Assembly (NCBI GenBank): GCA_050008465.1
Contig: JBEKMO010000018.1
Span: 1 to 64,000, forward strand
Length of the DNA stretch: 64,000 nucleotides
Direction: 5' to 3'
Source: Fen-330 sp050008465
Lineage (GTDB): Bacteria > Acidobacteriota > Terriglobia > Bryobacterales > Bryobacteraceae
The position numbers were made by a program, and so were the translations under genes. This document shows, piece after piece, positions 9,692-20,586 of the stretch (position 1 is the first letter of the stretch; every line of letters starts with the position of its first letter). Under the pieces are notes generated by a model. That model made no database searches and was not told the origin of the DNA. It worked only from the letters and a program-made list of their open reading frames with translations.

Positions 9692-11203
9692 ATGAGGAAC
9701 CTTGCCCTCCAAGTGTTGTTCGGCACCCTCGTCATGGCGCGCGTTCCGCCACTGGCTTATGAGCAGGTCCCTGCCGATCCCGCTTCCGAAATCGCGTCGG
9801 CGCTCCGGGCTCACCAGTACCAGCAGGCCGTGAAACTCGCGCGCTCAGCGCTGGAACGCTCGCCGAACGATGTTCGCATCCTTACAATGGAAGCGATTGC
9901 ACTGTCCGCCCTGGATGACGACCACGACGCACTGGCGGCGTACAACCGGGCGCTTCGGCTGGCGCCGGACTACCTGGCGGCGCTGGAGGGCGCGGCCCAG
10001 ATCGAATACAAGTCCGGCAGCGAGCGGGCAATTGCCCTTCTCGAGCGTCTTTTGAAACTCCGGCCCAACGAACCGACCGCCCATGCCATGCGCGCCGTCC
10101 TGGCGTGGAAACAGGGGGACTGCGAGACAGCCGTACGCCATTTCGGGCTTGCGGGCAACGCGATTTCGTCACAGGCCGCGGCCTTGCAGGAGTATGGGGC
10201 GTGCCTTGCTCGTCTACAGCGACCCGCCCAGGCGATCCCCGTTTTCCGGCAATTGACTACTCTGGATCCCGGTGACCGGCGCGTTCGCTACCGGCTGGCC
10301 GCGGCCCAGTTCATGGCGAAGGCGTATGGCGATGCCATCAGCACGCTCGGCCCGCTGATGGAGGGGAAGGATGCCGATCCCAACGCGCTCGATCTGGCTT
10401 CGGCGGCCTGGGAAGCCCTGGGGGACACCCCGCGGGCGGTGGCCGCCCTCCGGGAGGCCATTGTACTTGCTCCCACCGACACCAGGTTCTACGTCGATTT
10501 CGCGTCCCTGTGCCTGGTGCACAAGTCCTTCGAGGTCGGTATTGACATGATCAACGCAGGCCTGAGCCGGGCGCCGAACGCCGCGCCGCTGTACCTTGCC
10601 CGCGGTGTCCTCAATGTCCAACTGGCGCAATACGATCAGGCTGACGCCGACTTCGCCGCGGCGGAACGGCTGGACCCGCGGCAGGCGTACGGCTCCCTCG
10701 CCCGGGGCCTATCCCAGGTCCAGCAGAACGACTTCGACAAGGCCCTCGCCACGGTCCGGGAGCAATTGAAGACCCGGCAGAAAGATGAGTTCCTTTACTA
10801 CCTGCTCGCGGAGATCCTGACGTCCCAGGGCGCGCAGGTGGGCAGTCCTGAATTTCAGGAAGCGGTCGCCGCCGCGTCTCGCGCGGTTCAGCTCAAGCCG
10901 GACTTCGTCCTGGCGCGCGATGTGCTCAGCCGCTTATATCTGGAATCCGGCCAGACTGACCGGGCCATCGAGCAATGCCGTCTCGCGCTGCGCGACAGTC
11001 CTAGCGATACGACCGCGCTCTACCGCTTGATCCGAGCGCTTCAAAGATCCGGCAAGGCGAGTGATGCCGAGGAGATACCGGCTCTGTTGAAGCGCTTCAA
11101 TGAGGTCCGCCAGCAACTCCGCCAGCAGGAGGCCGAGGAGGCCAGATACAAGCTGGTCGAGGCAGGGTCTCCCGAGTCAGACAAATCGCGCTCACGGCGA
11201 TGA
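9692..11203 (+). CDS. Exported tetratricopeptide-repeat protein
   Basis: This 503-residue protein has a short hydrophobic N-terminus (LALQVLFGTLVMARVPPLAYE) consistent with export. It is then almost entirely TPR helices from about residue 28 to 475, with repeated A-x8-P signatures such as AYNRALRLAPDYLAALEGAA and CRLALRDSPSDTTALYRL. The last 30 residues are charged and helical. It is divergent from the broken CRTAC1 copy (76-bp gap) and 112 bp upstream of the transporter gene. TPR proteins are often encoded near CRTAC1/TonB-receptor clusters in this group; the partner and role are unknown. No enzyme motif is visible. Confidence 0.75.
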   Translation: MRNLALQVLFGTLVMARVPPLAYEQVPADPASEIASALRAHQYQQAVKLARSALERSPNDVRILTMEAIALSALDDDHDALAAYNRALRLAPDYLAALEGAAQIEYKSGSERAIALLERLLKLRPNEPTAHAMRAVLAWKQGDCETAVRHFGLAGNAISSQAAALQEYGACLARLQRPAQAIPVFRQLTTLDPGDRRVRYRLAAAQFMAKAYGDAISTLGPLMEGKDADPNALDLASAAWEALGDTPRAVAALREAIVLAPTDTRFYVDFASLCLVHKSFEVGIDMINAGLSRAPNAAPLYLARGVLNVQLAQYDQADADFAAAERLDPRQAYGSLARGLSQVQQNDFDKALATVREQLKTRQKDEFLYYLLAEILTSQGAQVGSPEFQEAVAAASRAVQLKPDFVLARDVLSRLYLESGQTDRAIEQCRLALRDSPSDTTALYRLIRALQRSGKASDAEEIPALLKRFNEVRQQLRQQEAEEARYKLVEAGSPESDKSRSRR

Positions 11204-11315
11204 GAAGGCGGGCGTCTCGCAGACCGGATCCTCCCGGCCTCACGCGGACGGCAGAGCGCCGGCCATACGCCGTTGGCGCGTCAATTCCCCCACTGCACTA
11301 CACTGAGAGTGTCAC

Positions 11316-12317
11316 ATGGGCACCCAGGTCGGGACGCTCGTTCTTCTCGCGGCTTCGGGTTTCTTTCAGGCGGCCTTTGCCCTCCCCGTCAGGCACCTGC
11401 GAAAGTGGCGCTGGGAGCAGATGTGGGTAGCGCAGTCCGTTACCGCGAACGTGCTGTTCCCGCTGTCGTGGGCGGCGGTGGTGCCTGCAACGTTCTGGAG
11501 CCAGGCGGCTCGCATACCCTGGTTCCACTGGGCGGCGTCGTATGGCTGGGGACTGATTTGGGGACTCGGCGGCGTCGCCTGGGGCCTCGCCATGACGCGC
11601 CTGGGGATCGCCTTCTCAAACTCCTTCATCTTCGGCGTTACAGCCATGACCGGTGCGCTGCTGCCCCTCGCGCTGAACGCGGTCGACAACCCGCCGCACC
11701 CATGGCTGTTCGGTGGGGGTCTGGTTCTGTGTCTGCTCACCACTGCCCTGATCGGCTCTCTGCGACGCCACGGCAGACAGGAGCCGCTCCTGCCCATGCC
11801 GCTCTCATTCCGCTCTTATCCCGGGATCGTGGCCATCGCGGTGTTCGCGGGCTTCGCCTCGGCCGGCTATGGCCTAGCATTCACCTTCAGTTTTGCCTTC
11901 ATCCGAAACCTCGTCGCGAACGGCATTTCCCCGCTCTCCGCGTCACTGGTGGTCGTACTGCCGGTGTATCTGGGGGCCGCCTCCGTCGCCATTCCGCTGG
12001 GAGTGTTCGTCGCTGCCCGATCGGGCAGCCTGGCCTTGTTCCTGGGCAGGCATGCGGCCTGGAACTGGTCTCTTGCCCTGGGGATGGGACTCTGCGCCAT
12101 GGCCGCCGCAGTGCTGTATGGGTGGGCCAGCAGCGCCGCCGGACACCCCTCTCCCAATGTTTCCTTCGGGGTCTTTATCAGTTTTCTGGTGCTGGGCGGC
12201 ACTGCCCTGGGCTTCGCTAGCGGTGAGATGCGCGGATGCACGCCCGGAACCAGAGCGGGTCTGTTGCTGAGCGCCTGCGGACTAGTGGCCGGGGCCTGGC
12301 TGTTAAACGCCCGCTGA
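11316..12317 (+). CDS. RhaT-like L-rhamnose/proton symporter family membrane protein
   Basis: The 333-residue protein has about ten hydrophobic segments and the overall pattern of the RhaT sugar-proton symporter family, including the LRKWRWEQMW loop after helix 1 and the repeated small-residue helices of the DMT fold. It would sit in the inner membrane. A GAGAG ribosome site lies about 6 bases before the ATG. The last 15 bases overlap the convergent LacI gene, tying the two together. Uptake of a deoxy-sugar or pentose released by the neighbouring glycosidase fits the context, but the substrate is inferred from family only. Confidence 0.75.
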   Translation: MGTQVGTLVLLAASGFFQAAFALPVRHLRKWRWEQMWVAQSVTANVLFPLSWAAVVPATFWSQAARIPWFHWAASYGWGLIWGLGGVAWGLAMTRLGIAFSNSFIFGVTAMTGALLPLALNAVDNPPHPWLFGGGLVLCLLTTALIGSLRRHGRQEPLLPMPLSFRSYPGIVAIAVFAGFASAGYGLAFTFSFAFIRNLVANGISPLSASLVVVLPVYLGAASVAIPLGVFVAARSGSLALFLGRHAAWNWSLALGMGLCAMAAAVLYGWASSAAGHPSPNVSFGVFISFLVLGGTALGFASGEMRGCTPGTRAGLLLSACGLVAGAWLLNAR

Positions 12318-13334
12318 GACCGGTTCGAGTTTGCCGCCGGCGACGGGCGGAGCGATACCCGTCGACTCGCGCAGCACCAGCTCAGGGTCCAGAAAGATGT
12401 GCCTCGGAGGGGGTGGCGCACCGGATGAATCCGGGACTAATCCCGCCACCACCAGGCGGCCGATCTCCGTTCGCGGGATGTGAATGGTGGTCAGCGAAGG
12501 GCAACAGAACTCGGACATCGTGATGTTGTCGAATCCAGTCACCGAGACGTCCCGCGGCACCGAGAGGCCCTGATTCCACAGCTCGCGAATTACGCCGACC
12601 GCGATCCAGTCGTTGACGCACAGAATCGCGGTGGGCGCAAACCCCGAGCGGAACAGCTCACGGGCAGCTTCGCGGCCTCCGGCGAATCCATCCTCGACTG
12701 GTGCCACCACCAGGCTTTCGGCTCCGTAACGAGCCGTAGTCTCCAGAAACTCCAGCCGCCGTTCTTCCGTGGGCCGCAGGAACAGCGGCGCACCGATGTA
12801 CGCCATACGGCGATGCCCCAGAGCGTGCAGCAGGTTCAGCAGCATCCGCGTCCCCTTGCGGTGGTCAAAATGTATGGTCGTGAAACTGCCGATCGCTTCG
12901 CCGGCATCGAAGAGCACCACGGGGATCCGTGCTTCGCGCAGTTCTTCCAGGATGGCTGGCTCCATCTCGGGAAACACTCCCAACCCGGCCACCTGTTGCC
13001 CCAGCAGGCGGTGCACGCTCGCCTTCAGCAACTTCACATCGTGCGAGCTGTTCGCCAGCAGGGTTTCATAGCCATGCTGCAAAGCGTTGGTTTCGATGGC
13101 GTGGTAGATGTCGGCGAAGAACGGATTGTAGAGGTTTGCCATGACGATGCCGAGCACACGGCTTCGTCCGCCGGCAAGGGTGCGGGCGTGCAAGTTGGGC
13201 CTGTACTTCAGCTCCTCCACGGCGCGGAGGACCTTCGCTCGCGTCGAACTCTTTACGCCGGGATGTCCATTGAGCACACGGGAGACCGTGGCGCTTCCAA
13301 CGCCCGCTCTTTGGGCGACGTCCCGTAAGTTCAT
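12303..13334 (-). CDS. LacI/GalR-family transcriptional regulator
   Basis: The 343-residue protein has the canonical LacI helix-turn-helix at the N-terminus (LRDVAQRAGVGSATVSRVLNG, residues 3-23), a hinge (RPNLHARTLAGGRS) and a periplasmic-binding-protein-like effector domain (GIVMANLYNPFFADI onward, VTGFDNITMSEFC). It overlaps the 3' end of the RhaT-like gene by 15 bp in convergent orientation. It is the obvious candidate to bind the GGAAGCGCTT(C/T)C palindromes at 3397 and 8841. I see no copy of that palindrome at its own promoter, so autoregulation is not evident. The ligand is probably a mono- or oligosaccharide. Confidence 0.88.
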   Translation of the reverse strand: MNLRDVAQRAGVGSATVSRVLNGHPGVKSSTRAKVLRAVEELKYRPNLHARTLAGGRSRVLGIVMANLYNPFFADIYHAIETNALQHGYETLLANSSHDVKLLKASVHRLLGQQVAGLGVFPEMEPAILEELREARIPVVLFDAGEAIGSFTTIHFDHRKGTRMLLNLLHALGHRRMAYIGAPLFLRPTEERRLEFLETTARYGAESLVVAPVEDGFAGGREAARELFRSGFAPTAILCVNDWIAVGVIRELWNQGLSVPRDVSVTGFDNITMSEFCCPSLTTIHIPRTEIGRLVVAGLVPDSSGAPPPPRHIFLDPELVLRESTGIAPPVAGGKLEPVSAGV

Positions 13335-13548
13335 GGCACAACTGCCCGCGGACTGTTCCGCCGATCAGAAGGATCTCTCAACTCATACAGATTACATCGA
13401 TTGCCGCGCGGCCACAAACCCCAGCAGCGCGTATCCGGCTGAATCCCGAAGACGCACTTCTGTGTCCTTTCGGCAAGCCTGCATGATTTCGCCTGGCCAT
13501 AGCCGATAACGTCGGTCTTGCGCCCGGCAAGAGCAAGGAGGACCGACG

Positions 13549-13947
13549 ATGGCGGCAAACGCGCGGGCTGACGTTCCTGGCGGGATGCGGAGAGGCTACC
13601 GGCGGTTTGAGCGCTGGCGGAGTTCGCACACCGGCCGCTCGCCGATTCCGGGGCCTCTGTGGGCTGCGGCAGTGGAGTTGGCGCGAGAGTATGGCGTTTT
13701 CCGAACCGCGCAGGCCCCGCATTTGGACGGCGGCAAGCTGAAGCGGATGATGCAGTCAGCGGGCCCCGCGCGAGAGCAGCGCTTGCGTCCACCGGCATTT
13801 GTGGAGTTGATGGCGCCTCAGACAGCCGGTGCATCCGAGTGGGTCATTGAGTTAGAAGGGCCGCGCGGCAAGATGCGCATCCACCGGAAAGGCATCCCGC
13901 CGCCTGACTTGAGTGCACTGAGCCGGACGTTGTGGGAGCCGGCGTGA
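13549..13947 (+). CDS. IS66-type accessory protein (TnpA-like), part of an IS remnant
   Basis: The 132-residue protein follows a strong AAGGAGG ribosome site 7 bases before the ATG. The segments RRFERWR, LWAAAVELAREYGVFRTAQ, DGGKLKRMM and FVELMAP match first-ORF proteins of IS66-family elements. The next gene's GTG start overlaps its TGA stop (GTGA at 13944-13947), the coupling normal for IS66 tnpA-tnpB. The transposase gene tnpC is missing, so the element is dead and this gene is probably a relic that still has an open frame. Confidence 0.65.
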   Translation: MAANARADVPGGMRRGYRRFERWRSSHTGRSPIPGPLWAAAVELAREYGVFRTAQAPHLDGGKLKRMMQSAGPAREQRLRPPAFVELMAPQTAGASEWVIELEGPRGKMRIHRKGIPPPDLSALSRTLWEPA

Positions 13948-14099
13948 TTCAGATCACGCCGCAGATGCGCATTCCGGCCGCCATCGAGGCCGTCGACGGA
14001 CGCAGGAGCATCGATTCGCCGGCGCGGCTGTGCCAGGAAAAGCTGCCGGCGGATCCGTTCTCCGGATGCGTGTTCATCTTCCGCAGCCGGCGGGCGACT
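13944..14099 (+). pseudogene. Truncated IS66 TnpB
   Basis: Starting at a GTG that overlaps the preceding stop codon, about 50 residues (IQITPQMRIPAAIEAVDG, LCQEKLPADPFSGCVFIF) match the N-terminus of IS66 TnpB, which normally has about 115 residues. Similarity ends after RSRRAT at about 14099, where the sequence enters the upstream flank of the integrase-type IS. The simplest reading is that this IS inserted into tnpB and the rest of the IS66 element was later lost. Confidence 0.75.
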
Positions 14100-14139
14100 G
14101 TCGCTCTCGCAAATCTAGATCTAGCTGATAAGGTGAGAG

Positions 14140-15180
14140 TTGCGCAATTTCCGCCGATTCTCGCCTGCCATCGTGTTATCCGCACTGCTCGTGTCCACTC
14201 TGACCGTGTTCCGAAGCCGTGTGGCCTTGCAGCTTGAGGTCCTTGCCCTCCGGCATCAACTTGGCGTGCTGCAGCGCTCGGTGAAGAAGCCGCACCTGAA
14301 CCCGTCCGACCGGTGCTCGTGGGCCCGGCTGTGCGAAGCGTGGGGCGACTGGCGCTCAGCCCTCTGCATCGTCAAGCCGGAGACTGTCATCGCCGGGCAC
14401 CGCAAGGGATTCCGACTGTTCTGGACATGGAAGGTTCGCCGCGGCAAGCCTGGACGACCGCCAGTCTCCAAGGACATCCGGGAACTGATCCGCAAGATGA
14501 GCCGCGAGAACCCGCTTTGGGGCGCCCCTCGCATCCACGGCGAACTCCTCAAGCTTGGCATCGACATCGGCGAGACCAGCGTCAGCAAGTACATGGTGCG
14601 CCGTCGGAAGCCGCCCTCGCAGACGTGGCGAACCTTCTTGAACAATCACGTGAAGAGCCTGGTGTCAGTGGACTTCTTCACGGTTCCGGCGGTCCGCTTC
14701 CAAGTTCTCTACGTGTTTTTGGTGTTGGCCCATGACAGACGCCGGATCCTCCACTTCGGCGTCACGGCCCACCCCACCGCGGAGTGGACCGCCCAGCAAC
14801 TCCGCGACGCCTTTCCGTGGGACACCGCGCCACGTTATCTCCTGCGGGATCGCGATCGGATCTTCGGCGACGACTTCACGAAGCAGGTCAAGGACTTGGG
14901 AATCCAGGAAGTGCTCTCGGCACCCCGATCACCATGGCAGAGGGCTTACGTCGAGCGCGTCATCGGCTCGATTCGCCGCGAGTGCCTGGATCACGTCATC
15001 GTCTTGAACGAGGCGTCCCTCCGACGGATCCTTTCCGGCTTTCTGAGCTACTACCAGAAATGCAGAACTCACCTTTCCTTGGAAAAGGACGCGCCCGAAC
15101 CCCGGCCGGTTCAACCGCCCGAAGCCGGGAACGTCGTTGCCAAGGGCGCCATCCGCTTGACGAGATCGATTCGCGGGTGA
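14140..15180 (+). mobile_element. Integrase-core (IS3/IS481-like) transposase, full length
   Basis: The 346-residue DDE transposase starts at TTG, like its truncated copy at 368. Residues about 100-165 are the HTH_21-like region (WGAPRIHGELLKLGI). The rve core follows with D178 (VSVDFF), D237 (LLRDRDRIF) and E272 (RAYVERVIGSIRREC), a D-34-E spacing as expected. The C-terminus (NHxxxHLSLEKDAP-type motif, here KCRTHLSLEKDAP) is intact, so it may still be active. It has interrupted an IS66 tnpB. The right end probably lies at or near the 28-bp palindrome at 15238-15265. The family assignment beyond integrase-core is tentative. Confidence 0.8.
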
Positions 15181-15237
15181 ACGGGAAACGCCCAAACCCC
15201 AGAGCCGGCGCCTCGGAGGGGAAGGGCGTCCCCTCTT

Positions 15238-15304
15238 GCTACCGATATTGGGCAATATCGGTAGCCATGTGGGACATTACCTCGGAGGGGCGAGGACGTC
15301 AAGC
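15238..15304 (+). repeat. 28-bp perfect palindrome and direct repeat copy A
   Basis: GCTACCGATATTG and CAATATCGGTAGC face each other across GG (15238-15265). The right arm continues into a 52-bp repeat (15253-15304) whose second copy lies at 18097-18147, after the kinase gene: both read TATCGG(T/A)AGCC, TGTGG(G)ACATT, CCTCGG and GGACGTCAAGC. The arm also resembles the end of the interspersed repeats at 19941, 32827 and 38466. It may be an IS terminus or a non-autonomous element end. Confidence 0.6.
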
Positions 15305-15362
15305 CAAAACCACCAGCGTCAGAAAGGGCATCTTCAATCGCTGTATAGTGGAGTTGCTCCCA

Positions 15363-17924
<2,562 letters not shown>

Positions 17925-18606
17925 TCCGGCTGCCTCTTGCTCAGGCACGGAACCGCGATCTTGCGTGCCTGCACACTCAAGTTCTGTCGTTTTCCAGCAG
18001 GATGTTTGTCGGCATAGGAGTTGTGCCCTGATGCCCCGCTTCGATGGCAGGCCACCGGCGCAGTCAGGCGGACACTGAAACCCGAACGATATGCGGCCAT
18101 ATCGGAAGCCTTGTGGACATTGCCTCGGGGCGCTGGGGACGTCAAGCAAGAGTGGCACGGGGGAGAGTCAGGCTCCGGATTCGGTAGACTCCACGCACCG
18201 GCCTGGGCGCGAAACGTTGCGCAGCAAGGGGGGACTAACTTCGTGGTCGGCGTTTGCCAGTGTTGCGGCAGCAAGGCAATCGGTCGACCAGGAGGCGCGG
18301 GACACGAGAGGTGCCTTTAGAACGAAGGAGAGCGGCGGCAGTTCCTGGTTTCGGGGTCCTTGGAAGGTGCAGAACTAGCCCTTCCAGGAGCATGGGGACA
18401 TTCATGGGCAAGAATCGCGCTCCAGAAGCACAACTCGGAGGATCAGAGAATGGCGACGGGATGTCTACTCTAGCCCGGAACCCGGGAGCGAATATGGAAA
18501 TCCCAGCTCAGTAGCACGGGCAAGGGGGGCCGGCCTCGGCGCTCCGGCGAGAGCACATCGACTGTCCTTGTGCACGCTACACTAGGGAGCGTCACCAGGT
18601 GCTCAG
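17925..18606. repeat. Non-coding stretch holding direct repeat copy B
   Basis: No convincing gene lies in these 680 bases. The one recognisable item is 18097-18147, an approximately 80% match to 15253-15304 in the same orientation, so the kinase gene sits between two direct repeats about 2.85 kb apart. The remainder (18150-18560) has low coding character and may be decayed mobile DNA. Confidence 0.5.
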
Positions 18607-19890
18607 ATGATAAAACTCCGACCTCTCGCTACGCTTGCCCTTCTCTCCCTGTGCTGGGCTCTGGCTTTCGCAGCCCCCGAGGAATCTCCGGCCAAGAAAA
18701 CGCATCCTGTCGTGCTGCACGCGGCGCGCCTGCTCGATATCGAGAGCGGCAAGATGCTCACGCCAGGCGAAGTGCTGGTGAAAGCCGAACGAATCGTCGA
18801 GGTCGGCTCGGCGGTGGCGCATCCGGCCGGAGCGGAGACAATCGACCTGGGCGACTGCACTCTGTTGCCGGGTTTGATCGATGCCCACGTGCACCTCTTC
18901 CTGCATCCCGGCGCGGAGGATCTGCAGACAGTGCAAGAATCCGTGCCGCAACGGACAATACTCGCAGTCCTGGCCGCCAAGGCCGACCTCATGGCCGGTT
19001 TCACGGCGGAGCGTGACATGGGGACGGAAGGCGCCGGCTCGGCGGACACCGCCGTGCGCGATGCGATCGACAAGGGTCTCGTTCCGGGACCGCGGCTGCG
19101 CGTCAGCGGAAATGCAGTGGATGTTCTTGGCGGGCACGAAGACGCTCTCGGCTACAATCCCGAACAGCACGTGCTCCCGAACGCCACTCAGGCGAACAGC
19201 GCAGCCGAGCTCGTCACGGTGATTCGCCAGCAGTTCAAGGAGGGCGCGGATTTCATCAAGATCTACGAGACCGGCAAAGACGGGATTTGTGACGGCCAGT
19301 TCTGCACTCCCTACCAGTTCACGGAAGCCGAGCTCCACGCGGCCGTTGAGGAAGCCGCGCGGACCCGCAAGCAAGTCGCGGTGCATGCCACCGGCGAGCC
19401 GGGGGTGCTCTATGCCGCACGGGCGGGCGTTGTCTCAATCGAGCACGCCTTCCAGCTCGGCGACGAGACCATGCGCCTGATGCGTGAGAAGCAGATCTTC
19501 GCCGTGCCGACGTTTACGATTTCGGAGTACTTTGCCGAGCACGGATCTCCGCTCTCGCGGCGGGGGCTGGAGTTCCACGCGCACGAGTTTCGGAAGCAGC
19601 TCGCGGCAGGAGTGCCGATCGCCATGGGATCCGATGTCGGCCCGTTTCCGCACGGGACGCAAGCGCGCGAATTCGTACTCATGGTGACGTACGGCATGAC
19701 GCCGCTGGCGGCGCTGCAAGCCGGCACTCTGAACGGCGCGAAGCTGCTCGGCTGGCAGGGGCAGATCGGGGCGTTAAAGGCGGGCTACCTAGCCGATGTG
19801 ATCGCCGTTCCCGGCGACCCCCTCCAGGACATCAGCGCGTTGGAGCGAGTAGGTTTCGTCATGAAGGGCGGCGTCGTGTACCGGCGGTGA
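18607..19890 (+). CDS. Secreted metal-dependent amidohydrolase (imidazolonepropionase/prolidase-like)
   Basis: The 427-residue protein has a signal peptide (LRPLATLALLSLCWALAFAA) and a TIM-barrel amidohydrolase fold. The metal-ligand motifs are in order: HVH in LIDAHVHLF (strand 1), Lys in FIKIYETGKDG, His in VAVHATGEPG, His in IEHAFQLG and Asp in MGSDVGPF. The C-terminal composite domain ends GYLADVIAVPGDPL. Relatives act on dipeptides or cyclic amides; the substrate here cannot be read from sequence. It is a single gene flanked by repeat-rich non-coding DNA on both sides. Confidence 0.8.
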   Translation: MIKLRPLATLALLSLCWALAFAAPEESPAKKTHPVVLHAARLLDIESGKMLTPGEVLVKAERIVEVGSAVAHPAGAETIDLGDCTLLPGLIDAHVHLFLHPGAEDLQTVQESVPQRTILAVLAAKADLMAGFTAERDMGTEGAGSADTAVRDAIDKGLVPGPRLRVSGNAVDVLGGHEDALGYNPEQHVLPNATQANSAAELVTVIRQQFKEGADFIKIYETGKDGICDGQFCTPYQFTEAELHAAVEEAARTRKQVAVHATGEPGVLYAARAGVVSIEHAFQLGDETMRLMREKQIFAVPTFTISEYFAEHGSPLSRRGLEFHAHEFRKQLAAGVPIAMGSDVGPFPHGTQAREFVLMVTYGMTPLAALQAGTLNGAKLLGWQGQIGALKAGYLADVIAVPGDPLQDISALERVGFVMKGGVVYRR

Positions 19891-20336
19891 GGCCGAATTA
19901 GGCGCATCCACTCAGGTGGCGCGAACGTCGCGGTAGCCGTGGCGTTATCTGGTGATATCGGTAGCTAGAGTGCCAGCCAGGAGAAGGGCCGCCAAGGCTC
20001 GCAAAGCCAAGGCCGCCGCGCCGAAGGCCCTACTGGGTAATCCGCGTGGTCCACAGCGCGTGCGTCTTCAGATTCCTGGCGCGCAGCAGGATGCGGAAAA
20101 GGCGCTCGCCCCACGGTGAACTGCTTGGCGGCGTCGCCCCAGGAAAATCAGCCCACCGGCGAGTACGAGCTCGACAGACGGAAGCCAGCTGTCTTGTGGC
20201 CCCAGTCCGGACCAGGGTTCGCTCGCCACTGACCGCGTGGAAGCATCCACTGCTTCTGGTGGTTCTGGATCGCCGAGATCGCGCCGGAGGCCCCACGACC
20301 GCCGCCCCTGCGGAACAGGGCGCGCAGGAGGCGCCC
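19891..20336. other. Repeat-bearing non-coding stretch with unassigned coding relics
   Basis: 19941-19965 is a copy of the interspersed end motif (GGCGTTATCTGGTGATATCG, then GTAGC). From 19978 to 20040 there is a Lys/Ala-codon-rich run like the start of the DUF3489 remnant that follows. Between 20041 and 20330 short minus-strand stretches read like the end of a protein (AIQNHQKQWMLPRGQW), but I cannot assign them. Confidence 0.4.
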
Positions 20337-20586
20337 GTGAAGACCACCTCGACCAAGAAAGGCCACCAGCAAGAAGAACGCGCCCGAGGCCGCCAAGGGC
20401 GTGAAGGGCGCCAAGGCCAGCAAGCCGGCCAAAGCCGCGAAGCCGGCCAAGCCGCGCGAGACCAAGGGCGCGATGGTCCTGGCCATGATCGCCCGCCCGA
20501 AGGGCGCCAGCCTCGACGACATCGTGAAGGCCACCGGCTGGGCCTTGCCGTTGAACCTGGCGTACGCTACGCGCGCGTCACTCTGA
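20337..20586 (+). pseudogene. Frameshifted, truncated DUF3489-like protein
   Basis: A Lys/Ala-rich linker (KTTSTKK, then after a one-base shift ATSKKNAPEAAKGVKGAKASKP) leads into KGAMVLAMIARPKGASLDDIVKATGW, typical of DUF3489 domains, small winged-helix-like proteins found in phage-derived regions. The shift lies in the AAGAAAGG run at about 20356-20363. The match ends after ATGW, and the 3' end overlaps the last bases of the glycosyltransferase gene on the other strand. The gene is broken at both ends. Confidence 0.55.

Noticed and set aside
14784..15362. N-terminal extension in frame with the kinase
   Set aside because: It overlaps the transposase in another frame; the kinase fold begins at 15363.
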